Source: Bog-473 sp052148295
GTDB taxonomy: Bacteria > Actinomycetota > Acidimicrobiia > Acidimicrobiales > RAAP-2
Length of the DNA: 26,460 nucleotides
Reading direction: 5' to 3'
Assembly: GCA_052148295.1 (NCBI GenBank)
Contig: JBKQIP010000161.1
Span: forward strand, 1 to 26,460
Positions within the stretch are counted from its first letter, which is position 1, and the number at the start of each line of letters is the position of its first letter. Shown piece after piece: positions 13,710 through 21,511 of this stretch. The notes beneath the pieces were generated by a model. The model ran no database searches, was not told the DNA's origin, and saw nothing but the letters and a program-made list of their open reading frames with translations. Both the position numbers and the translations under genes were made by a program.

Positions 13710-15707
13710 ATGATCCTTCAGAGCATCGAGACGCCGGCCGACATCAAGGAGCTCAGCCCGGAGCAATTGACGGTGCTGGCCGAGGAGATCCGCACCTTCA
13801 TCGTCGACACGGTGACCACCACGGGGGGTCACCTCGGCTCGAACCTGGGAGCGGTGGAGCTCACCCTGGCCCTGCATCGGGTCTTCGACTCGCCGCGCGA
13901 CGTGGTGCTGTGGGACACCGGGCACCAGGCCTACGTGCACAAGCTGATCACCGGGCGACGGTTCGGCTTCAAGACCCTCAAGCAGGCCGGCGGCATGTCG
14001 GGCTACCCGAACCGGGCGGAGTCGGAGCACGACTGGATCGAGAACAGCCACGCGTCGACCGCCCTCTCCTACGCCCACGGACTGGCCAATGCCTTCGCGC
14101 TGGGGGGCGACGCGGGTGACCGCCGGGTCATCGCCGTGGTGGGCGACGGCGCGCTGACCGGCGGCATGGCGTACGAGGCGCTCAACAACCTCGGGCACTC
14201 GGGCTGTCCGGTGGTCATCATCCTCAACGACAACGGGCGCTCCTACGCGCCGACGGTGTCGCACCTCTCCCAGAGCCTGACCAGCCTGCGGCTCAACCCG
14301 ACCTACACCCAGACGCGGCGGCGCCTGCAGCACCGCCTGCGCATGCTGCCGGCCTTCGGCCCGCTGGCCTACACCGGCGTGCACTCGGTGACCAGCGCGC
14401 TGCGCGAGATGGTCTCCCCGCACACCTTCTTCGAGGCGCTGGGCGTGCGCTACGCCGGGCCCATCGACGGCCACGACATCGACCTCATGGAGCAGGCCTT
14501 CGCCCACGCGTCCGCCTGGGACGGCCCGATCGTGGTGCACATCATCACCCAGAAGGGTCGCGGCTACGCCCCGGCCGAGGAGGACGACATCCAACGCCTC
14601 CACGACGTCAAGGCCACCAAGCCGATCTCGCTCGACAACACCGTCGGCAGCTCCGCCGGGGTGGCCGTGGGCGGATCCGCCGGCGCCGACAGCGGCGGCG
14701 TGGCCTCCCCCGGCTCGACCCCCGAGGCCGAGGTGGACCACTCGCCCCCCCGGGCGGCCACCTACGGCGACGCCTTCACCCGGGCCCTGTTGTCGGCGGC
14801 GGAGGACGACCCGCGCATCGTCGCCCTCACGGCCGCCATGCCAGGGCCGACCGGGCTCCTGCCCTTCCAGGCGCGCTTCCCCGACCGCTTCTTCGACGTC
14901 GGCATCGCCGAGCAGCACGAGGTCACCTCGGCGGCCGGCATGGCCATGGGCGGGATCCGCCCGGTGGTGGCCGTCTACTCCACCTTCTTCAGCCGGGCCT
15001 TCGACCAGGCCAATCTCGACGTCGGGCTGCACGGCGCCCCGGTCGTCTTCGTCCTGGACCGGGCCGGCATCACCGGGGACGACGGGCCGAGCCATCACGG
15101 CATCCTCGACCTGGCGCTGGCGCTGGCCATCCCGGGCATGACGGTCTTCGCGCCCTCGGCGGCCGAGGAGGTGGGGCCGATGCTGAAGACGGCGTTGGCG
15201 CTGCCGGGGCCGTCCACCATCCGGTTCCCCAAGAGCGTGCCCCGTCACATCGACGAGCGCGACGTGGGATCGGGGCTCCGGGCCCACCGGCTGCGCCGTG
15301 GTGACGGATCGGTCTGCCTGCTCGGGGTGGGCAAGATGGTCGAGCCCTGCCTGGACGCCGCCGACGAGCTGGCCGGCACCGGCATCGAGGCCACCGTGTG
15401 GGACGTGCGCGTGGTGTCTCCCCCCGACCCCGACCTGCTGGACGACGCGGCCGGCCACGACCTGGTCGTCACCGTGGAGGACGGCGTGCGCCACGGCGGC
15501 GCCGGGGCCTTCCTCCTCGACGCCATGGCCGCCGTGGTCGAGGCCGCCGGCACCGCCGGCCCGTCGACGCGGGCGCTCGGGGTCCCCCGGGAGTACATCG
15601 CCCAGGGGCGGGCGGCCGACATCTTGACCAGCCTCGGCCTCGACGGTGCGGGCATCGCCGAGAGCGTGCGCAAGGCCCGGCACGCCGCGGCCGAACAGCC
15701 CCGCTGA
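13710..15707 (+). CDS. dxs: 1-deoxy-D-xylulose-5-phosphate synthase
   Basis: A 665-residue thiamine-diphosphate enzyme that joins pyruvate and glyceraldehyde 3-phosphate in the first step of the MEP isoprenoid pathway. Key parts are TTGGHLGSNLGAVELT with the active-site His, WDTGHQAYVHKLITGR, the ThDP motif GDGALTGGMAYEALNN (about 147-162), GIAEQHEVTSAAGMAMGG, and DRAGITGDDGPSHHGILDLA with the catalytic His. Between the ThDP and pyrimidine domains (about 311-345) is a Gly/Ser/Ala/Val-rich linker. This makes the protein some 45 residues longer than the E. coli enzyme. The ATG at 13710 has no close Shine-Dalgarno. It probably shares a transcript with the MFS gene 15 nt upstream; a TAACGT box at the MFS stop is a possible extra promoter. 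Confidence 0.95.
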   Translation: MILQSIETPADIKELSPEQLTVLAEEIRTFIVDTVTTTGGHLGSNLGAVELTLALHRVFDSPRDVVLWDTGHQAYVHKLITGRRFGFKTLKQAGGMSGYPNRAESEHDWIENSHASTALSYAHGLANAFALGGDAGDRRVIAVVGDGALTGGMAYEALNNLGHSGCPVVIILNDNGRSYAPTVSHLSQSLTSLRLNPTYTQTRRRLQHRLRMLPAFGPLAYTGVHSVTSALREMVSPHTFFEALGVRYAGPIDGHDIDLMEQAFAHASAWDGPIVVHIITQKGRGYAPAEEDDIQRLHDVKATKPISLDNTVGSSAGVAVGGSAGADSGGVASPGSTPEAEVDHSPPRAATYGDAFTRALLSAAEDDPRIVALTAAMPGPTGLLPFQARFPDRFFDVGIAEQHEVTSAAGMAMGGIRPVVAVYSTFFSRAFDQANLDVGLHGAPVVFVLDRAGITGDDGPSHHGILDLALALAIPGMTVFAPSAAEEVGPMLKTALALPGPSTIRFPKSVPRHIDERDVGSGLRAHRLRRGDGSVCLLGVGKMVEPCLDAADELAGTGIEATVWDVRVVSPPDPDLLDDAAGHDLVVTVEDGVRHGGAGAFLLDAMAAVVEAAGTAGPSTRALGVPREYIAQGRAADILTSLGLDGAGIAESVRKARHAAAEQPR

Positions 15708-15708
15708 G

Positions 15709-15756
15709 CCGGCGCCGCGCCGGACCCGCCGCGCCGACCCGCCGCGCCCGGCGCGG
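15709..15756. terminator. GC-rich hairpins between converging dxs and rmlA-like genes
   Basis: CCGGC-N5-GCCGG (15709-15723) and CCGCGCC-C-GGCGCGG (15742-15756) fill the 51-bp convergent gap. They could end transcription from both sides. No T-tract is present, so the call rests on position and symmetry. Confidence 0.4.
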
Positions 15757-15758
15757 GC

Positions 15759-16502
15759 TCAGATCCGATTGGCCCCGTTGGCCCGGACGAAGTCGTTCAC
15801 CATGTAGTAGGCGTCGATCGACTCGCCGGCGTCGCCCCAGAATCCGTCGAGCACGTCGTAGGCCATGCGCCCCTGGGTGACGTAGTGGTTGTTCACATCG
15901 GTGATCTCGAGCTCGCCTCGCCCCGACGGCGTGAGCGTGGGGATCACGTCGAAGACGCCGGCGTCGTAGCAGTAGATCCCCGTCACCGCGAAGGTGCTGG
16001 CCGGCACCTCGGGCTTCTCCTCTATGCGCAGCACGCGGCCGTCCGCCGAGAGGACGGGCACGCCGAGGTGACGCAGGTGCTCGGTCTCCTCGATCGGGGT
16101 GAGCAGGATGCGGGCCCCCGTCGGGTCGGCCCGGAAGGCGTCGACCATGGGCTTGATCGACCGTTCCATGACGTTGTCCGCCAGCATGACCAGCACGGGG
16201 TCGCCGTCGGCGAACCGCTCGGCGTACCCGAGGGCCTCGGCGATCCCGCCCGCCTTGTCCTGATAGGCGTACGAGAGGCGGTCGATGCCGAAGTCGCTCC
16301 CGTTGCCCAGGAGGCGCAGGAATTCCCCGGCGTGCGTGCCCCCGGTCACCAGCATCATCTCGTCGATCCCCGCCGTGACCAAGGCCTCGATCGACCAGGC
16401 GATCATGGGCCGGTCGTAAATCGGCAGCAGGTGCTTGTTGGTGATGCGGGTCAGCGGGAACAGGCGCGATCCGGTACCCCCGGCCAGCAGGACACCCTTC
16501 AC
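15759..16502 (-). CDS. RmlA-like sugar-phosphate nucleotidyltransferase (short form)
   Basis: A 247-residue nucleotidyltransferase closest to glucose-1-phosphate thymidylyltransferase (RmlA), which makes dTDP-glucose for cell-surface sugars. It has the nucleotide loop LLAGGTGSRLFPLTRITNKH, the PIYDRPMIAWSIEALVTAGI stretch, VLVMLADNVMERSIKP in place of the usual GDN metal motif, RVLRIEEKPEVPAST, and ELEITDVNNHYV. Full RmlA proteins are about 290 residues; this form ends after the sugar-binding core, so the C-terminal allosteric extension is missing. The GTG at 16502 lacks a good ribosome site. It lies 40 bp behind the alcohol dehydrogenase on the same strand and may ride on that transcript. 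No rmlB, C or D gene is nearby. Nucleotide and sugar specificity is inferred. Confidence 0.85.
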   Translation of the reverse strand: MKGVLLAGGTGSRLFPLTRITNKHLLPIYDRPMIAWSIEALVTAGIDEMMLVTGGTHAGEFLRLLGNGSDFGIDRLSYAYQDKAGGIAEALGYAERFADGDPVLVMLADNVMERSIKPMVDAFRADPTGARILLTPIEETEHLRHLGVPVLSADGRVLRIEEKPEVPASTFAVTGIYCYDAGVFDVIPTLTPSGRGELEITDVNNHYVTQGRMAYDVLDGFWGDAGESIDAYYMVNDFVRANGANRI

Positions 16503-16542
16503 GGTCTCAGGGCCCCGGCGACGTCACCGTCATCCCGCGTGC

Positions 16543-17652
16543 TCACTCGAAGGTGAGGACGCCACGCGCCACCCGACCGGCGTGCATCTCGTCGACGACG
16601 TCGCCGAAGCGAGCCAGGGGGCGGGTCAGCGACACCAGCTCGTCGAGCAGGAGCCGACCGGAGAGGTAGAGGTCCACCATGAGCGGAATGTCGTGATGCG
16701 GACGGGCCGATCCGTAGCGGCAGCCGATCAGGGCCCGGTCGACGTAGGCCAGGGCGTTGATGTCCACCGACACCTCGGTGCCCCGTGGGGGGATGCCGAT
16801 GGCCACCGCCGTGCCGGCCCAGTCCAGGCAGTCGAAGGCGCTGCGCAGGACGGCCGGATGGCCCACGCAATCAAAGGCCCAGGTCACGCCGCCCAGCGGG
16901 AACAGCGCGCCGGCGGCGGACTCCCGGTTGGCCGGCACCAACGCCCGCACCGCCGCCGCGGCGTCGCCCGACGAGGCGTCGACGAAGTCGGTGGCGCCGA
17001 ACTGCCTCCCCAGGCGCTCCTTGGCCGCCACCGTGTCCACCGCCACGATCCGGGTCGCCCCGGCGATGCGCAGACCCTGGATCACGTTGAGCCCGACCCC
17101 GCCGACGCCGAAGACGGCCGCCGTGTCCCCCGGGGTCACCTTGGCCCGGTTGAGCACCGAGCCCACCCCGGTCAGCACCCCGCACCCGATCAGACAGGCC
17201 GAGGTGAGGGGCACCTCCTTGGGGATGCGGACCGCCTGGACCTCGCTCACCACCGTGACCTCGCTGAAGACCGAGGCGGCCGCGAAGTTGGAGGCCGGCT
17301 CACCCTTGAAGGTGAAGGGGGTGGTGATGTTGCCGAGCGAGCTCCGGCACCACGTCGGGTGCCCGGTGCCGCAGGCCCGACAGGCCCCACAGCTGGCCAG
17401 GGTGGCGATGACCACGTGGTCGCCGGGCTTGACCGAGGTGACGGCGGAGCCGACCGATTCCACCACGCCGGCCCCTTCGTGGCCCAGCACGGCCGGGGCC
17501 GGGAAGGGGATGGTGCCGTCGATGACCGACAGGTCGGAGTGGCACACCCCGGCCGCCGCCATCTGCACCCGCACTTCCTTGGGGCCCGGCGCGCGCACCT
17601 CGAGGGCGTCGGTGACCTCCACCCCCTCACCGGTGTAGACGATGCCTCGCAT
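16543..17652 (-). CDS. Zinc-dependent alcohol dehydrogenase (medium-chain family)
   Basis: A 369-residue medium-chain dehydrogenase oxidising an alcohol or reducing an aldehyde with NAD(P) or a bound nicotinamide. Catalytic-zinc ligands are visible as Cys37 (GVCHSD) and His58-Glu59 (GHEGAG). The structural-zinc lobe is complete: Cys88, 91, 94 and 102 in CGACRACGTGHPTWC. The Rossmann motif is VFGVGGVGLNVIQG near residue 185, followed by Asp in IVAVDT. The layout resembles the class III and NDMA-dependent actinobacterial dehydrogenases. The ATG at 17652 follows the fadD3 stop directly (TGAATG), with AGGAG 7 nt upstream, so it is part of the same operon. A role in steroid-ring breakdown is suggested only by that position; I know of no equivalent step. 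Confidence 0.9.
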   Translation of the reverse strand: MRGIVYTGEGVEVTDALEVRAPGPKEVRVQMAAAGVCHSDLSVIDGTIPFPAPAVLGHEGAGVVESVGSAVTSVKPGDHVVIATLASCGACRACGTGHPTWCRSSLGNITTPFTFKGEPASNFAAASVFSEVTVVSEVQAVRIPKEVPLTSACLIGCGVLTGVGSVLNRAKVTPGDTAAVFGVGGVGLNVIQGLRIAGATRIVAVDTVAAKERLGRQFGATDFVDASSGDAAAAVRALVPANRESAAGALFPLGGVTWAFDCVGHPAVLRSAFDCLDWAGTAVAIGIPPRGTEVSVDINALAYVDRALIGCRYGSARPHHDIPLMVDLYLSGRLLLDELVSLTRPLARFGDVVDEMHAGRVARGVLTFE

Positions 17653-19362
17653 TCAGTTGCTCCTCTCGTGGGTCACGACATGATCTTGCCCGGTGGCGTG
17701 GCGCCGGCGCAGTTCGCGCTTGAGCACCTTGCCGCCGGCGTTCAACGGCAGCGCCTCGACCAGCACCACCTGGCGCGGCGCCTTGTAGTTGGCCATGGCC
17801 CCCCGGGCCCAGTCGAGCAGCTCGGTGGCCCACGCGTCCGCGGCGGGGCCGGCCGGCGTCGGCAGCGCTCCGGGTGCCGGCACGACGTAGGCACACCCGA
17901 CCTCACCCATCCGCTCGTCGGGGACGCCGATGACCGCCGCCTGGGCCACCCCGTCGCGGCGGCGGAGCGCGGCCTCGATCTCGGCCGGGTAGGCATTGAA
18001 CCCCCCGACCACGAACATGTCCTTCAGCCGGTCGGTGATGGTGAGGTTGCCCGCCGGGTCCAACCGGCCGATATCCCCGGTGTGCAGCCAGCCGTCGGCC
18101 GTGACGGTGGCGGCCGTGGCCTCGTCGTCGCGCCAGTAGCCGGCCATGACGGTGTAGCCCCGCACCACGATCTCCCCGGGCTCGCCGGGAGCCACCTCGG
18201 CGCCGTCGACCACCGCCTTGACCTCGAGGCCGGGGATGGCCCGGCCCGAGGTGCCGGCAATGACGGCCGGAGGATCGCTCCGGCGGCACATGGTCACCGT
18301 GCCGCAGGACTCGGTGAGCCCGTACGCGGTCAGCACGGTGTCGAACCCGAGGTCCTCGCGCATGGCGTGCACCAGCTCCACCGGGACCACGGCGGCGCCG
18401 GTCACCCCCAACCGCAGGGAGGAGAGGTCGTAGGCGGCTCGGCGCGGCTCCGACAGGAGGCTCTGGTACAGCGTCGGCGGGCCCGGCAGCACCGAGATCC
18501 GCTCCGCCGCGATGCGCGCCATCACGGCGGCGGCGTCGAACACGGGCTCGGGGACCACCGTCGCCCCGGCCATGAGGCAGGCCAAGATGCCCGCCTTGTA
18601 CCCGAAGGTGTGGAAGAACGGGTTGACCACCAGGTACCGGTCGCCCCGGGTCAGCCCGACGATGGAGGACCAGGTCCCGAACGTGCGCAGGCTCTGGGCG
18701 TGGGTCGTCGCCGCGCCCTTGGGGTACCCCGTGGTGCCCGAGGTGAAGAGGACGTCGGCCACGTCGTCGGGAGCGATGGCGGCGGCGCGGGCCGCCGCGG
18801 CGCCCGGGTCGACCGCCTCGGCCGCGGCCAGGAAGGCGTCGAGGCCGACCACGTCGGACCGTCCCGGTGGACCGTCGTCCTGCAGGAGCACGATGCGCGA
18901 GAGGGCCCCCACGTCCTCGCCGGCGAGGAGGGCGGGATAGTCGACACCGAGGAACCCCCGCACGGTGACCAGGGTCGTGACCTGCGCCGCCCGCAGCACG
19001 TAGGCGGCCTCGGACCCCTTGAAGCGGGTGTTCATCGGCACCAGCACGGCACCGGCGCGCAGCGCGCCCAGCGCGGCCAGCATCCACCCGGCGCCGTTGG
19101 GGGCCCACACCGCCACCCGCTCGCCGGGGCCCACGCCGGCGGCCAGGAAGCCGCGGGCGTAGCGGTCCACCGCCCCGGCCAGGTCGCCGAACGAGAGCCG
19201 CAGCTCGCCGTCCACCAGGGCCTCGGCCGGGCCGAAGCGCACCGCCCCGTCGTCGACCAGGCGGGGGATGGTGCCCCAGGTCAGGTCGGCCCGGGGGTCC
19301 TCGTCGCCTGCGGGCGCGCCACCGATGCCCTCCCCCGCACGGTGGCCCGGCCGGCTGCTCAC
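17653..19362 (-). CDS. fadD3: FadD3-like acyl-CoA synthetase (probable HIP-CoA ligase)
   Basis: A 569-residue adenylate-forming ligase. The phosphate-binding loop LFTSGTTGYPKG lies near residues 205-216. Later core motifs are LTAYGLTESCGTVTMCRR, DGWLHTGDIGRLDPAGNL (near 423) and the hinge DRLKDMFVVGGFNAYPAEIE (near 443-462), with the catalytic Lys near the end in NAGGKVLKRELR. NPFFHTFGYKAGILACLMAG and ISVLPGPPTLYQSLL closely resemble mycobacterial FadD3. That enzyme activates the C/D-ring product HIP, 3-(7a-methylhexahydroindane-1,5-dione)propanoate, to its CoA ester during cholesterol breakdown. The GTG start overlaps the ipdF stop by 4 nt (GTGA). The neighbours ipdF and fadE30 strengthen the assignment beyond a generic FadD. 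About 25 extra N-terminal residues precede the domain. Confidence 0.88.
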   Translation of the reverse strand: MSSRPGHRAGEGIGGAPAGDEDPRADLTWGTIPRLVDDGAVRFGPAEALVDGELRLSFGDLAGAVDRYARGFLAAGVGPGERVAVWAPNGAGWMLAALGALRAGAVLVPMNTRFKGSEAAYVLRAAQVTTLVTVRGFLGVDYPALLAGEDVGALSRIVLLQDDGPPGRSDVVGLDAFLAAAEAVDPGAAAARAAAIAPDDVADVLFTSGTTGYPKGAATTHAQSLRTFGTWSSIVGLTRGDRYLVVNPFFHTFGYKAGILACLMAGATVVPEPVFDAAAVMARIAAERISVLPGPPTLYQSLLSEPRRAAYDLSSLRLGVTGAAVVPVELVHAMREDLGFDTVLTAYGLTESCGTVTMCRRSDPPAVIAGTSGRAIPGLEVKAVVDGAEVAPGEPGEIVVRGYTVMAGYWRDDEATAATVTADGWLHTGDIGRLDPAGNLTITDRLKDMFVVGGFNAYPAEIEAALRRRDGVAQAAVIGVPDERMGEVGCAYVVPAPGALPTPAGPAADAWATELLDWARGAMANYKAPRQVVLVEALPLNAGGKVLKRELRRRHATGQDHVVTHERSN

Positions 19363-20162
19363 GGGTGCTGGCTGCTCACGGACACGATCTCGCCGCTCAT
19401 GTACGACGAGTAGTCACTGGCCAGGAAGACGATGACGTTGGCCACCTCCCAGGTCTCGGCGCCGCGCCCGAACAGCTCCCGGCGGCGCAGCACGGCCAGG
19501 TCCTCGTCGGGAATGGCCCGGTTGAGGAACGGGTGCTCGGCCAGGCTGGGCGACACCGCGTTGACCCGCACACCGGCCGGTGCGGCCTCCGCCGCGGCGC
19601 AGCGGGTCAGGGCCATGACGCCGGCCTTGGCGGCGGCGTAGTGCGCCTGTCCGGGCTGGGCCCGCCACCCGAGCACCGAGGCGTTGTTGACGATGACCCC
19701 ACTGCCCTGAGGGAGCAGGTGGGTCAGGGCGGCCCGGGTGCAGCGGAACGTCCCGGTCAAGGTGATGTCGAGCACGGTCGACCACTGCTGGTCCGTCATC
19801 TCGACCAGCGGCACCGTGCCTCCCAGCCCGGCGTTGTGCACGGCCACGTCGAAGCGCCCGAACGCCGCCACCGCGGCGGCGTAGAGCGCGCCCACCTGCG
19901 CCTCGTCGGTCACGTCACAGGCCACGGCGTGCACCGGGCCGCCGGTCTCGGCCCGGAGCTCCTCGGCCACCTCGGCCAGACGCCGCCCGTGGGCGTCGGA
20001 GACCACCACCGACGCGCCCTCCTCCAGGCAGCGGCGGGCCGTGGCCGAGCCGATCCCGGTGCCGGCGGCGGCGGTCACGATGACCACCTTGTCGGCCAGG
20101 AGGCCGTGCCCGGCGGGCGGGGTCGGCGGGGCGGGCGGCTCGAAGGAGGACCCCAGGCTCAC
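19359..20162 (-). CDS. ipdF: IpdF-like short-chain dehydrogenase
   Basis: A 267-residue short-chain dehydrogenase. The cofactor loop is VIVTAAAGTGIGSATARR (TAAxGTGIG variant), with NAGLGG near residue 105. The active site is Ser in NNASVLGWRAQ and Tyr-x3-Lys in HYAAAKAGVMALTRC. The C-terminal LASDYSSYMSGEIVSVSSQHP and the ATARRCLEEGASVVVSD segment agree closely with what I recall of mycobacterial IpdF (Rv3559c), the oxidoreductase that acts on 5-hydroxy-HIP-CoA in steroid C/D-ring degradation. The GTG at 20162 overlaps the fadE30 stop by 4 nt. The stop overlaps the fadD3 start by 4 nt. An N-terminal Pro-rich stretch (PPAPPTPPAGHG) is slightly longer than in the mycobacterial protein. Confidence 0.9.
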   Translation of the reverse strand: MSLGSSFEPPAPPTPPAGHGLLADKVVIVTAAAGTGIGSATARRCLEEGASVVVSDAHGRRLAEVAEELRAETGGPVHAVACDVTDEAQVGALYAAAVAAFGRFDVAVHNAGLGGTVPLVEMTDQQWSTVLDITLTGTFRCTRAALTHLLPQGSGVIVNNASVLGWRAQPGQAHYAAAKAGVMALTRCAAAEAAPAGVRVNAVSPSLAEHPFLNRAIPDEDLAVLRRRELFGRGAETWEVANVIVFLASDYSSYMSGEIVSVSSQHP

Positions 20163-21346
20163 GCCGCCCCCTTGGGCTCGGGCGGGAGCCCGAGCACCCG
20201 CTCGCCGATGATGTTGCGCTGGATCTGGTTGGACCCGCCGTAGATGGTCTCGGAGCGCGAGTTGAGGAACGACCGTTGGAACTCGCCCAGCTCGTAGGGC
20301 TCGCCCTCGGCCACCGTGGCGTGCGGGCCGAGCACGTCGAGCGCCAGCTCGCCCAGGCGCCGGTGCCAGCTGCCCCAGTACAGCTTGGCGATGGAGGCCT
20401 CCGGCGGTGCCACCGGGCCGTCGACGCCCGAGAGGCTGCGCAGCGTGTTGTAGCGCAGGATGGCCAGTTCGACGTGGGCCCGGGCCAGGCGCTGGCGCAG
20501 GACGGGGTCGCCCGAGCGCCCGTGCTCCCGCGCCACGGCCACGATGCGGTCCAGCTCGCGCCCGAAGGTCAGCTGGTGGCCCAGCAGCGCCACCCCGCGC
20601 TCGAAGGCCAAGGTGGCCAGTGCGACCTTCCAACCGTCGCCCTCGGCGCCCACCACGTGGTCGGCACGGGTGCGAGCTCCGTCGAAGAAGACCTCGTTGA
20701 ACTCGCTGGTCCCGGTCAGCTGGGTGATGGGGCGGATCTCGATGCCGGGCTGGTCCATGGGGACCAACAGGTAGGACAGTCCCCGGTGTCGCTGCGACCC
20801 CGGGTCGGTGCGGCACAGCGCGAAACACCAGTCGGCCTGATGGGCCAGCGAGGTCCACACCTTCTGCCCGGTGATGACCCACGTGGCGCCGTCGCGGACC
20901 GCCCTGGTCTGCACGTTGGCCAGATCGCTGCCCGCATCGGGCTCCGAGTAGCCCTGGCACCACAGCTCGGTCCCCTGGCGGATGGGCGGGAGGAACCGCT
21001 CCTTCTGGGCCTCGGTCCCGTAGTGGATCAAGGTGGGGCCGAGCAGGCCCTCGCCCATGACGCCGACGCGCCCCGGCGCGGCGGCCCGGGCGTACTCCTC
21101 GTTGAAGATGACCTGCTCGGTGATGGAGGCCCCCCGGCCGCCGTACGCGGTGGGCCAGCCCAGGCAGGTCCAGCCGGCGTCGGCCAGCACCCGCTCCCAC
21201 TTGAGCCGGGTGTCGAAGCCGAAGGACTCGTCCAGCGAACCTCCCCGGCCGCCGAGGGCGGCGAACTCGCCCACCACGCTGTCGGCCAGGAAACGGCGGA
21301 CCTCGGCGCGGAACGCCGTGTCGGCGGGGCGGTCTCGCAGGTCCAT
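20159..21346 (-). CDS. fadE30: FadE30-like acyl-CoA dehydrogenase
   Basis: A 395-residue flavoprotein of the acyl-CoA dehydrogenase family. It shows LWCQGYSEPDAGSDLANVQT (flavin/substrate region near 125-145), GQKVWTSLAHQADWC, TGTSEFNEVFFDGARTRADH and the C-terminal TIYGGSNQIQRNIIGERVLGLP. These agree closely with mycobacterial FadE30 (Rv3560c), which dehydrogenates the propionyl side chain of 5-hydroxy-HIP-CoA. It is the first gene of the overlapping block fadE30-ipdF-fadD3-adh. I chose the ATG at 21346 because homologues begin a few residues before FRAEVRRFLAD. An ATG at 21373 would add nine residues but would overlap the promoter. A TACGCT box lies 9 nt upstream, with a palindromic operator just behind it. 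Confidence 0.9.
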   Translation of the reverse strand: MDLRDRPADTAFRAEVRRFLADSVVGEFAALGGRGGSLDESFGFDTRLKWERVLADAGWTCLGWPTAYGGRGASITEQVIFNEEYARAAAPGRVGVMGEGLLGPTLIHYGTEAQKERFLPPIRQGTELWCQGYSEPDAGSDLANVQTRAVRDGATWVITGQKVWTSLAHQADWCFALCRTDPGSQRHRGLSYLLVPMDQPGIEIRPITQLTGTSEFNEVFFDGARTRADHVVGAEGDGWKVALATLAFERGVALLGHQLTFGRELDRIVAVAREHGRSGDPVLRQRLARAHVELAILRYNTLRSLSGVDGPVAPPEASIAKLYWGSWHRRLGELALDVLGPHATVAEGEPYELGEFQRSFLNSRSETIYGGSNQIQRNIIGERVLGLPPEPKGAA

Positions 21347-21355
21347 GGCCCCGGT

Positions 21356-21398
21356 AGCGTACCAATGCGCCACCGCCGATCTGACGGGGCGTCAGCTC
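21356..21398 (-). promoter_or_regulatory. fadE30 promoter with palindromic operator
   Basis: On the minus strand TACGCT (21356-21361) is a TANNNT -10 box placed for a near-leaderless fadE30 transcript. Centred 27 bp farther upstream is the perfect inverted repeat CTGACG-GGG-CGTCAG (21381-21395), extendable to 21 bp (21378-21398) with one mismatched pair per side. It covers the -35 position, as expected for a TetR-type repressor site. It does not resemble the mycobacterial KstR2 motif (AnCAAGnnCTTGnT). Confidence 0.6.
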
Positions 21399-21410
21399 CC
21401 CGGGCGCCCG

Positions 21411-21441
21411 GCCGGGACGGTCGGGGCGGGCCCGTCCCGGC
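21411..21441. repeat. Perfect 10-bp inverted repeat in the divergent region
   Basis: GCCGGGACGG (21411-21420) and CCGTCCCGGC (21432-21441) are exact reverse complements separated by 11 nt. They could form a very stable stem-loop between the fadE30 operator and the amidohydrolase promoter. It might insulate the two directions or be a second protein site; the sequence alone does not decide. Confidence 0.6.
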
Positions 21442-21475
21442 CCGCACGGCGCGCCGCCGGTCGGCAGGGCGCCCG

Positions 21476-21511
21476 TACCTTTGCGATACTCGCGGTCGGC
21501 GCAAAGGGAGG
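21476..21511 (+). promoter_or_regulatory. Amidohydrolase promoter/leader with inverted repeat
   Basis: TACCTT (21476-21481) and GATACT (21485-21490) are candidate -10 boxes. The ribosome site AAAGGGAGG (21503-21511) lies 3 nt before the ATG. The arms CTTTGCG (21479-21485) and CGCAAAG (21500-21506), 14 nt apart, form a perfect 7-bp inverted repeat. Its right arm overlaps the ribosome site, suggesting an operator or a translation-blocking hairpin. Confidence 0.45.

Noticed and set aside
12285..15683. A 1132-codon open frame on the minus strand
   Set aside because: It is antisense to the thioesterase, MFS and dxs genes, is His/Gly/Arg-rich without any family motif, and is explained by high GC.
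16435..19413. A 992-codon open frame on the plus strand
   Set aside because: It is antisense to adh and fadD3 and part of the rmlA-like gene, with composition typical of an antisense shadow.
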